DNA of 64,000 nt from Erythroxylum novogranatense (taxonomy: Eukaryota > Streptophyta > Magnoliopsida > Malpighiales > Erythroxylaceae): assembly GCA_029891385.1 (NCBI GenBank), contig CM057235.1, positions 17,102,001 through 17,166,000 on the forward strand, in the 5' to 3' direction. This document shows, piece by piece, positions 20,112 through 31,949 of the stretch (positions within the stretch are counted from its first letter, which is position 1; every line of letters begins with the position of its first letter). Made by a program: the position numbers and the translations under genes. The notes under the pieces are model-generated. The model was not told the origin of the DNA. It did not search any database and saw nothing but the letters and a program-made list of their open reading frames with translations.

Positions 20112-21235
20112 ATGCCACCTCGTAGAAGGACACGAGGGGCTTTGGAAGGATTCATTGCACCTGACTCTCCGACTAGAGAGGAGAGGACTGATGAGTCAGT
20201 AGCCCCAGGGAATGCTGAGGGTTCTGTAGGGTTAGGTAGCAAGCTCCTTCCGTCGCCGACTCAGGAGTCGCCAGTTCCGCAGGAGCAAGTGCCTCCATTG
20301 GATCCGAGGTCGTTTGAGCGTTCACTCGAGCGTTTGTTCAAAGCATGGGCGGATGCCACGATTCCGCTTCACCCCATTTCGTAAGGAGAGACGGTTTGAT
20401 AGGTTGAGAAAGTATGGGGCAGTCGATTTCTTTGGGACATCAGGTCCAGAAGAAGCTGAGATTTGGTTGAGAAAGGCCGAGAGTCTTTGGATCGATGGAT
20501 CGTGAGGATGACGAGATAGTCATCTATCTTTGCAAGTTTGCTTGGGGATGCTCTTCATTGGTGGGAGACCATGCGAGCGATCGAGATGAGACCCGTGGGG
20601 TTGTCATGACAGAACTTCTTGGCTGCTTTTAAGAAGAAGTATCTATCAGAGGTTTATATTTAGCAGAAGCAGAGGGAGTTTCTCAGTTTGACTCAGAGGG
20701 AGATGACAGTCAGTGAGTATGAGCGTCGGTTCACTCAGTTGGCGAGGTATGCTTCGGATTTGATGCTTTGAGTGAGGCTGCTAGATGTCGCCGGTTTGAG
20801 TCGGGTCTGCACTTGGCCATCAGAGAAAAAGTGATTGTGCAGAACTTCTGTGATTTTCAGCAGTTGGTCGAGGCAACTTTGAGGGTTGAGAATATTGAGA
20901 ACATCAAGAGTGCAGTGAACAAGAAGAGAAAAGGAAGAGAGCAGTTCAAGAGGGGAGGTAGTACTAGTACTCCTATGCCTGACAGGAGTGCCAGGAGCTT
21001 CCCTGTTCAGTCTGAGGAGAGGAGCAGTGGTGCGAGCCGACCTCGACCTGTGAGGACTTCTACTGTTTCTCACCTAGCCTCAACGGTGGGCGGCAGTAGA
21101 AGGGGAGATGGAGATAGATCTTTCGTTCCGAAGTGTGAGCACTGCGGGAGATCTCATAGAGGAGAGTGCTACAGATTGACAAGAGCTTGTTTCAACTGTG
21201 GGGAGAAGGGGCACATTGCTAAAGAGTGTCCTTAG
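20112..21235 (+). pseudogene. gag: Tekay-like gag
   Basis: Starts at ATG 20112 with a basic Pro-Pro-Arg-Arg-Arg start. The capsid region passes through several frames (frameshift near 20380, stops near 20503 and around 20760). From 20768 a clean frame contains the end of the capsid domain, a basic linker, and two zinc knuckles: CEHCGRSHRGEC (about 21135) and CFNCGEKGHIAKEC (about 21190). A TAG at 21233-21235, probably from CAG, ends the frame; the same frame continues into protease. Gag would assemble the particle and bind the RNA. Confidence 0.85.
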
Positions 21236-22285
21236 CCTCCACGTCAAGAGAGAAGCCAGATGCAAGCTCCTAGGAGGATAGAGACTGTGGGACAGAGGGC
21301 TGTAACAGAAGTGGACAGTTCTGATGCCGCGAAGAGAGTGAGCATTCTGGGGAGACCCAGGGGGCAGGCACCAGCTAGGGTGTTTGCGATGACTCGGGAT
21401 GATGCAGAGACCGCTCCTGAGGTAGTCACTGGTACGGTTCAGTTATTTTCTGATGATGTGCTAGCTTTGATTGATCTGAGTTCTACTCATTCGTTTGTTT
21501 CTTCGAGTAGACCCGTGTGTGATAAAAATGTGAGCCCTTTGGATACTCCGCTGATGGTGAGTACTCTAATCGGCCAGTATATTATTATCAGTCAAGTGTA
21601 TAGAGATTGTGAGATTCGTATTGATGGGGAACTTCTAGTGGTCGACTTAATGCCACTAAGTATGGGAGGATTGGATGTGATATTGGGTATGGACACATTA
21701 GAAAGGTACAATGCCCGTTTGGATTGTAAGCATAAGACAGTGGAATTTGTATTGGATAGCGGCAAGAGAGTGGTGTTTGTGGGGGACAGGAAAGCAAGTC
21801 CGCCCCGAATTGTTTCAGCCTTGACAGCAGAAAAGATGATGAGGAAGGGTTGTGAGGCATTTTTGGCCCATGTGATAGATACCAGGATCGATAGAGGAAA
21901 GTTGAAGGATATTCCAGTAGTCAGGGAATTCCCGGATGTCTTTCCTGAGGAATTGCCAGGACTACCGCCAGCTAGGAAAATTGAGTTTCCCATTGAGCTT
22001 CTGTTAGGTTCAGCCCCGATTTCGATTCCGCCTTATCGGATGGCTCCGACGGAATTGAAAGAGCTTAAGGAGCAATTGGAGGAGTTGTTGGAGAAGGGGT
22101 ATATTCGACTGAGCTCTTCACCTTGGGGAGCTCCGGTTCTTTTTGTTAAGAAGAAAGATGGATCGTTGAGGATGTGTGTAGATTACCGGAAGCTGAATCA
22201 GGTCACGGTGAAGAACAGGTATCCGCTCCCTCGCATTGATGATCTGTTTGATCAATTGCAAGGGAGAAAGTCTTCTCTAAGATAG
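21236..22285 (+). pseudogene. pol: Tekay-like protease and N-terminal reverse transcriptase
   Basis: Same frame as the gag C-terminus. The protease active site, usually Asp-Pro-Gly-Ser-Thr-His in this lineage, reads Asp-Leu-Ser-Ser-Thr-His (about 21468-21491), so it should be inactive. The closing motif [12 protein letters not shown] follows at about 21670. Then comes the RT N-terminus: [14 protein letters not shown], the PYRMAP motif, the [17 protein letters not shown] block and the CVDYRKLN motif. A small deletion near 22263 shifts the frame and stops it at 22285. Confidence 0.88.
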
Positions 22286-22287
22286 AC

Positions 22288-22761
22288 TTGAGATCGGGTT
22301 ACCATCAGTTAAGGATTAAGGAGTCGGATGTGCCCAAGTCTGCTTTCAGGACTCGGTATGGGCATTTTGAGTTTTTGGTTATGCCTTTCGGATTGACGAA
22401 TGCGCCTGCAGCGTTTATGGATTTGATGAATCGGGTCTTTAAGCCATTCTTGGACCAATTTATCATTGTCTTTATTGATGATATATTGGTTTATTCCAAG
22501 AGTGATGAGTAGCATAAGGAGCATTTGAGGATTGCTTTGGAGACTTTGAGGAGGAACGAGTTGTATGCCAAATTCAATAAATGCAAATTTTGGCTGAGAG
22601 AAGTTTCATTTCTTGGACATGTGATCTCGGAGCAAGGAGTGCATGTGGATCCAAAGAAAATAGAAGCTGTGGTGAATTGGGAAGCCCCGAAGAATGTAGC
22701 AGAGGTGAGAAGTTTTCTGGTTTGGCGTGTTACTACTGAAGTTTGTGGAGGGATTCTATGA
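22288..22761 (+). pseudogene. pol: Tekay-like reverse transcriptase, C-terminal half
   Basis: Continues RT after the shift: [24 protein letters not shown], the catalytic FIDDILVYS (about 22472-22498, intact), then TAG at 22510-22512. The frame then continues through [22 protein letters not shown] one-base loss near 22725 turns the usual [13 protein letters not shown] into unrelated sequence and a stop. Confidence 0.88.
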
Positions 22762-22809
22762 TAGCCATCAGATGACTAAGTTGTTAAGGAAGAATCGAAG
22801 TTTGTTTGG

Positions 22810-23352
22810 GTGAGGAGGCCGAGGAGCTTCGAGGAGCTCAAGCACAGGTTGACAAGTGCTCCGATTATGGTTTTGCCTTCTGGAGATGAGGGCTATACTG
22901 TGTATAATGATGCTTCGAGGAAGGGTCTTGGATGTGTTTTGATGCAGGGAGACCGGGTAATTGCTTATGCTTCGAGACAGTTGAAGCCTTATGAGCTGAA
23001 TTATCCAACGCATGATTTAGAGTTAGCAGTTGTGATCTTTGCCTTGAAAATTTGGAGGCATTACCTGTATGGAGTTCAGACGAGGATTTTTACCGATCAT
23101 AAGAGTCTGAAGTATTTGTTGAGCCAAAAGGAACTGAATTTGAGGCAGCGACGATGGATTAAATTGCCCAAGGATTATGAATTGCTGATTGAGTATCATC
23201 CGAGCAAGGCCAATGTTGTGGCGGATGCCTTGAGTAGGAAGTCTTCGATTGCTCATGTTCGGATAGTTTATCTTCCTTTATTGGAAGAGATGGCCAAGCT
23301 TAAGATAAGCTTGAAGCAGGAGGAGTCGGATTGCCTTCTAGCTAATTTCTGA
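22810..23352 (+). CDS. pol: Tekay-like RNase H fragment
   Basis: Open for 180 codons. It contains the [18 protein letters not shown] start (the family has Asp-Ala-Ser here, kept), [38 protein letters not shown], the TDHKSLKYL block and DALSRK end. It stops at TGA 23350-23352 in a place where relatives have Arg (CGA), in frame with integrase. It removes template RNA during reverse transcription. Confidence 0.88.
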   Translation: MRRPRSFEELKHRLTSAPIMVLPSGDEGYTVYNDASRKGLGCVLMQGDRVIAYASRQLKPYELNYPTHDLELAVVIFALKIWRHYLYGVQTRIFTDHKSLKYLLSQKELNLRQRRWIKLPKDYELLIEYHPSKANVVADALSRKSSIAHVRIVYLPLLEEMAKLKISLKQEESDCLLANF

Positions 23353-24852
23353 GTGCGACCGATACTCTGGGAGAAAGTTAAGGAATTGCAGGCTCAAGAT
23401 GCAGACTTGAGCAAGCTTCGAGATGAAATTCGGAATGGCAAGATTTCTAAGGTAGAGGTGAGAGATGATGGGCTTATGACAGTGGGGAACAGGTTGTGTA
23501 TCCCAGATGTGCAGGAGATTAAGGATGAGATTATGGATGAGGCACACAATGCGCCTTATGCCATGCATCCGGGTAGCACCAGGATGTACAGGGACTTGAG
23601 AGAGCATTTTTGGTGGAAAGGCATGAAGAGGGATGTAGCAGAGTTTGTTAGTAAGTGTCTAGTGTGTCAGCAAGTCAAAGCTGAACACCAGGCACCTTCA
23701 GGCAAGTTGAGGCCGTTGCCTATTCCGGAGTGGAAGTGGCAAAGGGTGATTATGGATTTTCTGATGGGTTTGCCTAAGACCAGTAGGAAGCATGATGCCA
23801 TTTGGGTTATTGTGGATCGATTGACGAAGTCAGCTCACTTGTTGGCGATCAAGCAAACTGATTCTTTGCACGTGCTAGTGAAGAAGTACATCGATGAGAT
23901 AGTGAGATTGTATAGGATTCTGGATTTGATTGTGTCTGATAGGGACCCTCGGTTTACTTCAAGATTTTGGGCTAGTTTGCAGGAAGCTTTGGGGACGAAG
24001 CTGAATTTTAGTACGATTTTTTACCCTCAGACGGATGGTCAATCTGAGAGGACCACTCGGGCTCTTGAGGGGATGCTTCGGGCTTATGTGATGGATTTTC
24101 GAGGAGCATGGGATGAGCATTTGCCATTGGTCGAATTTGCTTATAACAATTCGTACCATTCGAGCATTCAGATGGCTCCATATGAGGCTTTGTATGGGAG
24201 GAGATGTAGGACTCCGATTTGTTGGGATGAAGAAGGAGAGAGGAAACTGGTCGGACCAAAATTGATTCAGACGACAGTTGAGAAAGTCAATATGGTTAAG
24301 CAGCGGCTTAAGGCAGCCCAGGATAGGATAAAGAGCTACATTGATGCACACCGAAAGGAGATGGAGTTTGAAGTCGGTGAGAAAGTATTTCTCAAGAGGT
24401 CTCCTTGGAAAGGAGTGATGAGGTTTGGCAAGAAGGGCAAGTTGAGTCCGAGGTATGTGGGTCTTTATGAGATCCTTGAGAGGATTGGACCACTCGCCTA
24501 CAGATTGGCATTACGTCCGGAATTGTCGCAGATCCACGATGTCTTCCATGTTTCCATGTTGAGGAGGTATAGATCGGATCCTTCTCATATCATTCAGACT
24601 AGTGAGGTTCAGCTAAGGGATGATCTGAGTTATGAGGAGCTACTAGTGGAAATTTTAGATACCAAGGAAAAAGTCCTCAGGAACAAGACGGTTCAGTTAG
24701 TCAAAGTCCTGTGGAGGAATCATTCGGTAGAGGAGGCTACTTGGGAGCCATTGGAAGCCATGAAGGAGAAGTATCCGTATCTCTTCGATGACTCAAGTAA
24801 TAATTTCGAGGACGAAATTTCTTTTAAGAGGGGGAGAAATGTTAGACCCTAA
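23353..24852 (+). CDS. int: Tekay-like integrase with C-terminal chromodomain
   Basis: 499 codons without a stop. An HHCC zinc finger (His residues about 23555-23610, CLVCQQ about 23655) precedes the core. Core Asp residues lie in IMDFLMGLP and VSDRDPRF, and the Glu in the PQTDGQSERT motif, all intact. A GPLAYRLALRPEL-type C-terminal domain leads to a chromodomain at about residues 433-480 (VEILDTKEKV, then VKVLWRNHSVEEATWEP). Chromodomains of this clade bind methylated histone H3 and steer insertion to heterochromatin (family knowledge). The frame runs through the polypurine tract and ends 13 bp inside the 3' LTR. Confidence 0.92.
   Translation: MRPILWEKVKELQAQDADLSKLRDEIRNGKISKVEVRDDGLMTVGNRLCIPDVQEIKDEIMDEAHNAPYAMHPGSTRMYRDLREHFWWKGMKRDVAEFVSKCLVCQQVKAEHQAPSGKLRPLPIPEWKWQRVIMDFLMGLPKTSRKHDAIWVIVDRLTKSAHLLAIKQTDSLHVLVKKYIDEIVRLYRILDLIVSDRDPRFTSRFWASLQEALGTKLNFSTIFYPQTDGQSERTTRALEGMLRAYVMDFRGAWDEHLPLVEFAYNNSYHSSIQMAPYEALYGRRCRTPICWDEEGERKLVGPKLIQTTVEKVNMVKQRLKAAQDRIKSYIDAHRKEMEFEVGEKVFLKRSPWKGVMRFGKKGKLSPRYVGLYEILERIGPLAYRLALRPELSQIHDVFHVSMLRRYRSDPSHIIQTSEVQLRDDLSYEELLVEILDTKEKVLRNKTVQLVKVLWRNHSVEEATWEPLEAMKEKYPYLFDDSSNNFEDEISFKRGRNVRP
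24826..24839 (+). promoter_or_regulatory. Polypurine tract of Tekay-like element 1
   Basis: AAGAGGGGGAGAAA directly before the 3' LTR; it overlaps the last codons of the integrase ORF. Confidence 0.85.
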
Positions 24853-25464
24853 TTTTTTTTATGATGTCATTAAGCATAAATTGTGGTAATTATGTGTTTA
24901 TGCCTTAGTTTGATTTATTTTGGAAGTATTAGTGGATAATCGAGTTTAATGTGGTTTTGATGAGAATTATAGGGTAAATATGTTTGAGGGCATTTTGGGA
25001 AGATTGCTTGAGGTGGAGTGATATAAGCTTGTCAAGAAGGGGTGGTTTGGTCTTTTCCTTCCCTTGAGACTTAAAAGACTTAGAAGAAATTAGAAAGAAA
25101 GGAAAAGAGGAGGAAAGAAAGAAAAGAGAAGAAGAAAAGAAGGAGAAGCCGTCGATGGAGGAGAAAGAGAAGAGAAGAGAGATTGCGATCGTTGAGGATT
25201 TCCGACAGTTTGAAACCATTTCCAGGTAAGTTGCGCTTTATTTAATCTTGTTATGAGGTTAAATGTAGTAGAATCGGAGGATTAGGGTTTTTAGGGCAAA
25301 ATGGTTAGGAATCTTTGGGTCGTTGAGTTTATGATGGATTGGAAGCTTAGAATGGGTTAGAACTACAGTAGGGAAATTGATCTAAGGTTTAGGTTTGTTG
25401 CATTTGAAAAAGGGAAAGGATTGAAGTGAGAAAATGCTGAAAATCGGGTTTCGGAGTCGTTCTC

Positions 25465-25700
25465 CAGACCCGCACGTCGCGACGTGCATATGAACACGCC
25501 GCGGCGTGTGAGAAAGGGAAGCAACGTCATGATTTAATTAATTTTTATTCGCCACGACGTGCAAGCGTCGTCTTCGCCAATGGCGCACACTTATGTGCAC
25601 TCCATGCGGCGAAGGTATTGTTCGCCGCAACGAAGCGTGGCTTTCGTCATGGCGAAGTCTTCGTCAGCTGAACGTTCCTACGTCGCGACGAGCGCCCTGG
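25465..25700. repeat. CpG-rich palindromic block in 3' LTR
   Basis: Counterpart of 18385-18612, with the same CGCACGTCGCGACGTGC start but many differences in the middle. Confidence 0.7.
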
Positions 25701-26983
25701 TTCCAGCAAAGATGAAGTTTGGTATTTTGGGTATATCTTTTGCTATAGATGTCAAAATGAGGTGATTTTGGATTCGTTGCAATCTAGGAATAAAGGGCTA
25801 CAAGTTGTATGAAGAAAGGAAGTTCGGAATCAGCCTTTAAGGGTTCGGGAATTTAGATGGAAGTCGGATGTAGACTTTTAGTGTTTTACTTTTGATTATC
25901 AAGCTTTATGGAATATTTCTTTTGAATATTGATTGAATGAGAACTTGGTTTATTATAGGAAACCAAGCCGACCTGACCCAATCGAGAGGAAGGACACCAG
26001 TGAGTGGGATACTCGAGCGATATTAGGTGGGTAATATGTTTATGGTTATTGTGTGTATGGGCAAATTGCCTTGTGTATGCTTGCTTGCATTATGTGATAT
26101 TGTTTGTGTTAAATTATATGAGAAATATCGAACTTGCATTATGACTATGATTATGTATGGCCTTTATAGGCCTTATGGCATTTTGCAAGAATGGAAAGCA
26201 TGAAAGCTTTGATAAAATGCTTTGAACATGAAACGAATGGATTATGTGTTTTGTTTGGGTAAGAGAGTTACGGATGGAGTCACGTGCATGTTGACATAAA
26301 GCCTTCTTCCGGTTGCCCGCTTGAGGCCACGAGATCCTTAAGAAATCGAACTCGGATAGTTTACGGGTTTAACTTAGGTTTATTCGGATCGTTTACGGAG
26401 CTCTCGAGCCAATTGTTTGTGCATACATGATTGAATTGATGAGCATGACACATGTTAAAGTGTTATATTGTACACTCATATGAACTATTTTGTGATAATT
26501 GAAATGTGATAGATTGATGACTTGCTATATGTATATGCATATTGCTTGATTGTGTGGCTCGTTGCCAATGGCTATAAACGTATATGCCACTGAGCTTTGC
26601 AGCTCACCCCATTACTCTCCCCTCCTCAGGTGCAGATCGAGACGATTGTCGACCTTGCAAGGCATCGGAAACTTCGAGCTAGTTAGGAGCCTTGTATTAA
26701 GTTAGTTCTTTGGTTAGCCTGCCAGCATATCATCATGGAGCATACTTATGTATTTTGAATTTTAAATTTTATTTCGTATCATGCTACATTTGAGAATATT
26801 TGCTGAATTTCCTTTAAGTTGTAATGGCATGAAGCCCCTTAATGTTTGGGGTGCTTAATTATGTTTTACAGTGTGCGAAATTGCGTGAATAAGTATATGT
26901 GTGAATCGAATTATGTATTTGCATGGATGTTGGGATTGGGTCCGAGGTTATTTGGGCGCTCGTTGCCAACCCGACCCGAGGGG

Positions 26984-29076
26984 TGTTGGAGTTATGTAAA
27001 TATAGTGCCCTGGAAAGCAAGTGTATTTACATGTAACTTTATCTTCTTCAGTTACAGTTTTGTAATGAAAATATTTATTATTAATAAAACAAAAGAGTTT
27101 GGTTTTATCTGTATGAGCATTATATATCTGGTCATAAGGTACCAAGATTCATTTGTAAGTAATATACATATACATAGAGATGTATGGGAAACATGTATAT
27201 TATTAGAATCAATTAATTGATTCACAGTTGAATAATCAAGTTGGTCGTTTGATTATGGTTTAGATCAGTAGTGTTGCGATTTATCTCCATATAAGTAAAG
27301 GAGTTTACTTAAAGGGAATGATGAGTTTCATATCATGATAGTAGTAGACTATCGATAATGGCACTATTAATCGAATCAAATCAAGTTTGTTTTCAAGAAT
27401 AAAGTGGGCGTTACTTTAATCTTAAAACATACAACTTAAGCATTCGCTATTATGAACCACAATCTTGATGAGTGGTGAACTCATATGTGTTTCATTATAA
27501 TTCTTGATATGATCGGAATGGATTTTTACAGGTATTAATCCGATTATCGCATGTTGGAATTATTAATTGAAACATGTATCGTGAACATTCACTCAAATAA
27601 AGAGTTTATAGTGTTATCATCTCTTCAGATGTTTTAAGGAGATTTGGTGATTAAACTGGCGCGATGGTTTGATGGACTAGCTACCCATCAAGTCTTAACA
27701 CTAAGATGAGATCTTATGTGTTAATCACCATATAAAGTAAAATGAGAGATCTAGAAGGAAAAACCAACATAAGGGCAAAACGGTAATTTTACCCTTTGTT
27801 GTGCGGATGGCTATAATAAGGTTCTAAATAGGGTTTGCAATTGGACATATTCTCATAATATTTAATAATTCAAGAGTTCAACTAATTGTCTTTAGTGGAA
27901 TGACATTTAGTTAATAAGCTAGAATTAATTCCAATGCGATTGAATTATTTCTGGGCTTATTGGAGCTTGAATTATCAAAGTCCAATAAGATTCCCCACTT
28001 GGCTTTAAAGAAGGTTATCAAGCTAAGTAAGAAGTAGTTTGGAGGCTTTATAAGTCCATAATTGAATGATGGGCTTATTCTAATTAATGGTTAATTGGAA
28101 GCCCATATGTTCATTTAGAAATGGGCTTGTTTTGGTTTAATGTAATTGATTAGATTAATTATATTAAAACAATTTTTTTAAATGGAGAAGAAGCAATTTC
28201 GAAATTGTGTTAGGTTAGATGTGTAACCACATTTGACATTAAAATACTAAATAAAGATGGTCTTTATTATGGTTCATCATTATTAAATGGAGTTATGAAC
28301 TTACCATTAAATGGTTTAATGGTTGGGGCTTTTAATGTTGGCATGTAACCTATTTGCATTCATTAGATTAAAGATGAAAGATGTGCATTAGATGGACCAT
28401 CTTCCTTCTTTCTTCTTGCCAAAACCGAAATGGGTATTCAATTATAGGTTATGGTCTTTTCAAATAGCCATTTTAAAGATAAATGAAGTAAGTCTCATTT
28501 ATTGGCTATTTGATGAGTGATTAATGTAAGTGATGCATTGGATGCCTCTCACTCTTTCCATTTCATGCATATTTCAAATTGAGATGTAAGAAAGGGTTCT
28601 TGCATGGTTTTAGACATTCTCTCTTTTCATGCAAGAGAGAACCGAAATTCTAAGTTAAAGAATTGAAAGAGTTTCAATTTTGGTTCTTCTTCTTCTAAGA
28701 AAATCTCCTCCAAATATTTCTTCTCCTTTCCCACCAAAGGATTTTGTTAACCTAGTTGTCCTTGAAGAACAAGTGGTAAATCTAATTGGTAGAGGATACT
28801 ACTACAAGGAAGAAGATAGATTGCTAAAGGAAAAGACTCAAAGGCAAAGGATTTGGATCAAGAAGGAGAGGATAGCGCAATGAGGATTTAAAGTCATGGC
28901 GAAGGAGTCGGTAATTCTTTTTATCTTTTTCTTGGTTTTTTTATCCTTATACCATATCATGTATGGATTAGCATATTGATTTGGATATATTGCTTCCACT
29001 GCAAGATGATTTCTTAAAAAGTTTTGAAATCTATTGTTTCTCCAAACTAAGCATGCTTTCTTTTTTCGATCCAACA
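26984..29076. mobile_element. LTR-like insertion, probable solo LTR (2.1 kb)
   Basis: Starts TGTTGGAGTT and ends GATCCAACA (inverted repeats TGTTGGA/TCCAACA), with 5-bp duplication AGGGG at 26979-26983 and 29077-29081. No gag or pol motif; the only longer ORF (28680-28883) has no recognisable domain. TG...CA ends with 5-bp duplication and no coding capacity fit a solo LTR; a short non-autonomous LTR element is the alternative. Confidence 0.8.
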
Positions 29077-29125
29077 AGGGGCCGCCTAGGGAATTGGAGA
29101 TCCGGGACCCGGGCCCAACAATTAG

Positions 29126-31575
29126 ACCTTATAGAGTTGATTCGAGTGTTGAGGGAAGAGGTTTGTGGGCTGATTAGGATGTGGAAATATTGTAAGAGCT
29201 ATCCTATGTTTGACCAATTATCGTACCAGAGAGAGATCAGTTTACCATTCCCAATAAGGCATGTAACACCCAACTGAACCTTATCTTTCAATTTCAGAAG
29301 TTGGTTGAGCAAGTGGGAGTATGATGTAATTGTTTGATGCCCCAAAGGTTCCTATCTTTGAGGAAGTAGGAATGAAGCCATTTTATCCGAAGTGAGGATA
29401 TGTCTATTAGAATCCACCATAGCCGTTTAAGGATCAAAGCTTGATTCGTTATCTTGACTGAAGTGATGATTAGTCCACCTTGATCTTTGGGAAGACATAG
29501 ACTTGTCCATTTAACTTTTGTAGATCCATTTGCACCGTTGGGATGACTCCATGCGAAGTTTTTGAGTTGTTTTTTTATTGTCATCAAGATGCCTTGGGAT
29601 AGAAAAATGTGGGAGCTCTAATAAACATGTAAAGAGTTGAGTATTGATTTGATGAGTTGTACTTTCCTAGCATATGAGAGAGATTTGGTTTCCCATGAGC
29701 TTATTCACTTCTAGATTTTCTTTAAAAGTGGTGTGCACTTGATATAGGTTAGCCTTTTAGTAGAAACTAGTAGTCCCAAATATAACAGAGGTGGGGTTTT
29801 AAACTGCATTCCTGTAGTTTAAGAGATGACGACTCCCAAAGTAGTGGCTCTTTTGGATAGGAAGAAGTGGCTCTTTATTGAGTTGAAATGCAGACTTGAG
29901 AATCTTTTAAAAGTATAAAGAGCATTCATATAGCTTTGTATAGAGTCCATCTGTGCCCTACAAAATAAAAGAAGGTAATCTACAAAATAAAGGTTGGTCA
30001 GTGTTATCTTCTTGCATTTAGTATGATGCCTGAATTTGGGATTTTTGAGTACTTCATACTGGATGAGAGAGTTTAGAGTCTCCATGAAAAGAATGAATTG
30101 ATGTGGGGATAGAGGGTCTCGTTGTCGAAGAACTCTTGCTGCCTTAAAAGATTTGGTGGGAGTGCCATTGATTAGGATGGATAAGGAAGCTGAAGTGATG
30201 CATTCTCTTAGCCAGTGTAGGAATAGGTTTGGAAAACCATATGCTTGTAGCATTTTCTGTAAGAATTCCTAGCTCACACTGTCGAAGGCTTTGTGAAAGT
30301 CTATCTTGATGGTGCAATTTGAAGAGTAGTTAGATCTAGAGTATCCCTTAGGGAGCTTGTACTATAAGGATATTATCTCCATTTTCATTGTCATTTAAGA
30401 ATCCACCTTGATTATCACCAATCTGTGGGGTTAGCGCTTTCTTCAGTTGGGTGGCTAGTATTTTGGAGATGATTTTGTAAAGAAAATTAGTACAAGCTAT
30501 AGGTTTGAAGTAACCAAAGGTTATAGGGTTTGAGCATTTAGGAATTAAGCAGATAAAGTTTTGGTTGATCTCTTTAAGAAGGGATCCCTTGGAGAAGAAA
30601 TCCTAGACTACTTGTGTAACATAGTGTCAGATTATGCTCTAAGATTGTTGGAAGAAAAGGCCTTTCAAACCATCAAGCCCTAAGGCCTTTGAGCCATCCA
30701 TACTAAACACTACAGTTTCAATTTCAGTTGTGTCCACTAGTTTGATAAGGGAAACTATATCCAAATGTGAGATTTGTGTCAGTGAGAGTTGTCTTAAGTC
30801 CTTTAGGGTGACAATAGAGGGATTAGAGGTACCAAGTAGATCTTTAAAGTAGTTTACAACTTCTCTGTGGATTTCTTGAGGTGTCTAAAGCATGGAGCCA
30901 TCCCTGGAAGTGATGAAATATATTTTGTTGTAGTTTTTCCTTGCAAAGATAAAGTTGAAAAAGAAGCTAGTGCAGCTATCACCATCCTTTAACTAATTTA
31001 CTCTAGCTCGCTATTATAATAGGGAATGATGATTGTGAGTGGCCTGTATGTATTGAGATAACAGTCCTTTTTTTCTTTCTAATAATAGTTGATCAGTAGG
31101 ATATATACCATGCCTAGATTAGATGTCTTAAAATTCAAGTCTATAAGTATGAATAGTTATAATTGTAGGTCTTTGCATTGGATTTAGAAATTTTAGTTCT
31201 TGCTTTATGATCTTAATTTTCTGGACATATTTGTATTGTTTAAACCCATAGCAATACTGTACTCCTCCTTTTAGACATGGTTTAGAGAATTCGTGCACTT
31301 TCATGAGGAAATTGTTGAATCATAAGGGATGGTGTTTGGTGATTTATTGGAACAAGTTATCAACAATGATTGCTGTGTGGTCTAAGAAGAGTGGTTCTTT
31401 GAAAGTTATGACATTGTTAGGAAAATGTCTTATCCGTAGCTCATTAACTAGGGCCTGATCCAATTTCTTCCTGATGTACGAATCAATTTGTTGTTTGTTA
31501 GGCCAAGTGAAGTGTGGCCAACATACTTTAGGTCATTCACTCTTAAGTCAGCATTGTAGTTCTTTAAATTGCAAT
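29126..31575 (-). pseudogene. L1-type LINE, endonuclease to reverse transcriptase
   Basis: The minus strand, read from 31575 down, shows the end of an apurinic-type endonuclease (FTWPNKQ at about 31500, then a DHTAIIVDN motif at about 31380). Next come degraded linker and RT blocks with a PKCSNP-like and TNFLYKIISKI stretch (about 30450-30540), then an open RT piece 29819-30253 holding GTPTKSFKAA, a QRDPLSPH motif (family RQGDPLSP) and the catalytic box. That box reads Phe-Val-Asp-Tyr where active elements have Phe-Ala-Asp-Asp. The connection region is at 29294-29587 (KVKWTSLCLPKDQGG). It continues at 17784 after the chromovirus insertion. Confidence 0.82.
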
Positions 31576-31949
31576 GTCCTATAGCATAAATCTACCTATA
31601 TTAGCCAATATAATGAAATAATATGTGTTAAATACAAGTTGGTAATACATATATTCTATTAGTGAAAACTGAAACCATAATTCCCAACTAGCATTAGAGG
31701 TCTCTAAAGTAAATCCTCTTATGCCATCCATTTCTTACCTAAGGGATATATGAAAGAAGAGTTACCTATTAAATGACCTTACCTTCAACTAAGTCACCAT
31801 GTAATAGTCATTGTAGGTAACTTTAAGTTGATATTAACATTAGATAGTATGATAATTTTAATCCATTATATTGTTTAAGGTAGAGGGCACTTTTATATAA
31901 CACATTTCCATTGAATATAGACTCGTCCTTTTACTTCCATAAAGCATAA
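31576..31949. other. AT-rich DNA between two LINE relics
   Basis: No motif recognised; it may hold the degraded 3' end of the second LINE. Confidence 0.4.

Larger units (their letters stand above)
17785..29120 (+). mobile_element. Ty3/gypsy chromovirus, Tekay-like
   Basis: Both LTRs begin TGTTAG and end GGGCCCAACA, flanked by the perfect 5-bp duplication ATTAG (17780-17784, 29121-29125). Order: LTR, tRNA-iMet primer site, gag with two zinc knuckles, protease, RT, RNase H, integrase with C-terminal chromodomain, polypurine tract, 3' LTR. Long LTRs (2.1 kb), the iMet site and chromodomain type fit the Tekay/Del lineage (inference). The 3' LTR carries a later 2.1-kb insertion. The coding region has frameshifts and stops, so the copy is dead. 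Confidence 0.95.
24840..29120 (+). repeat. 3' LTR of Tekay-like element 1, split by an insertion
   Basis: 24840-26983 and 29082-29120 together match the 5' LTR; the 2.1-kb element 26984-29076 plus one target-site copy lies between. It ends GGGCCCAACA next to ATTAG. Confidence 0.93.
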
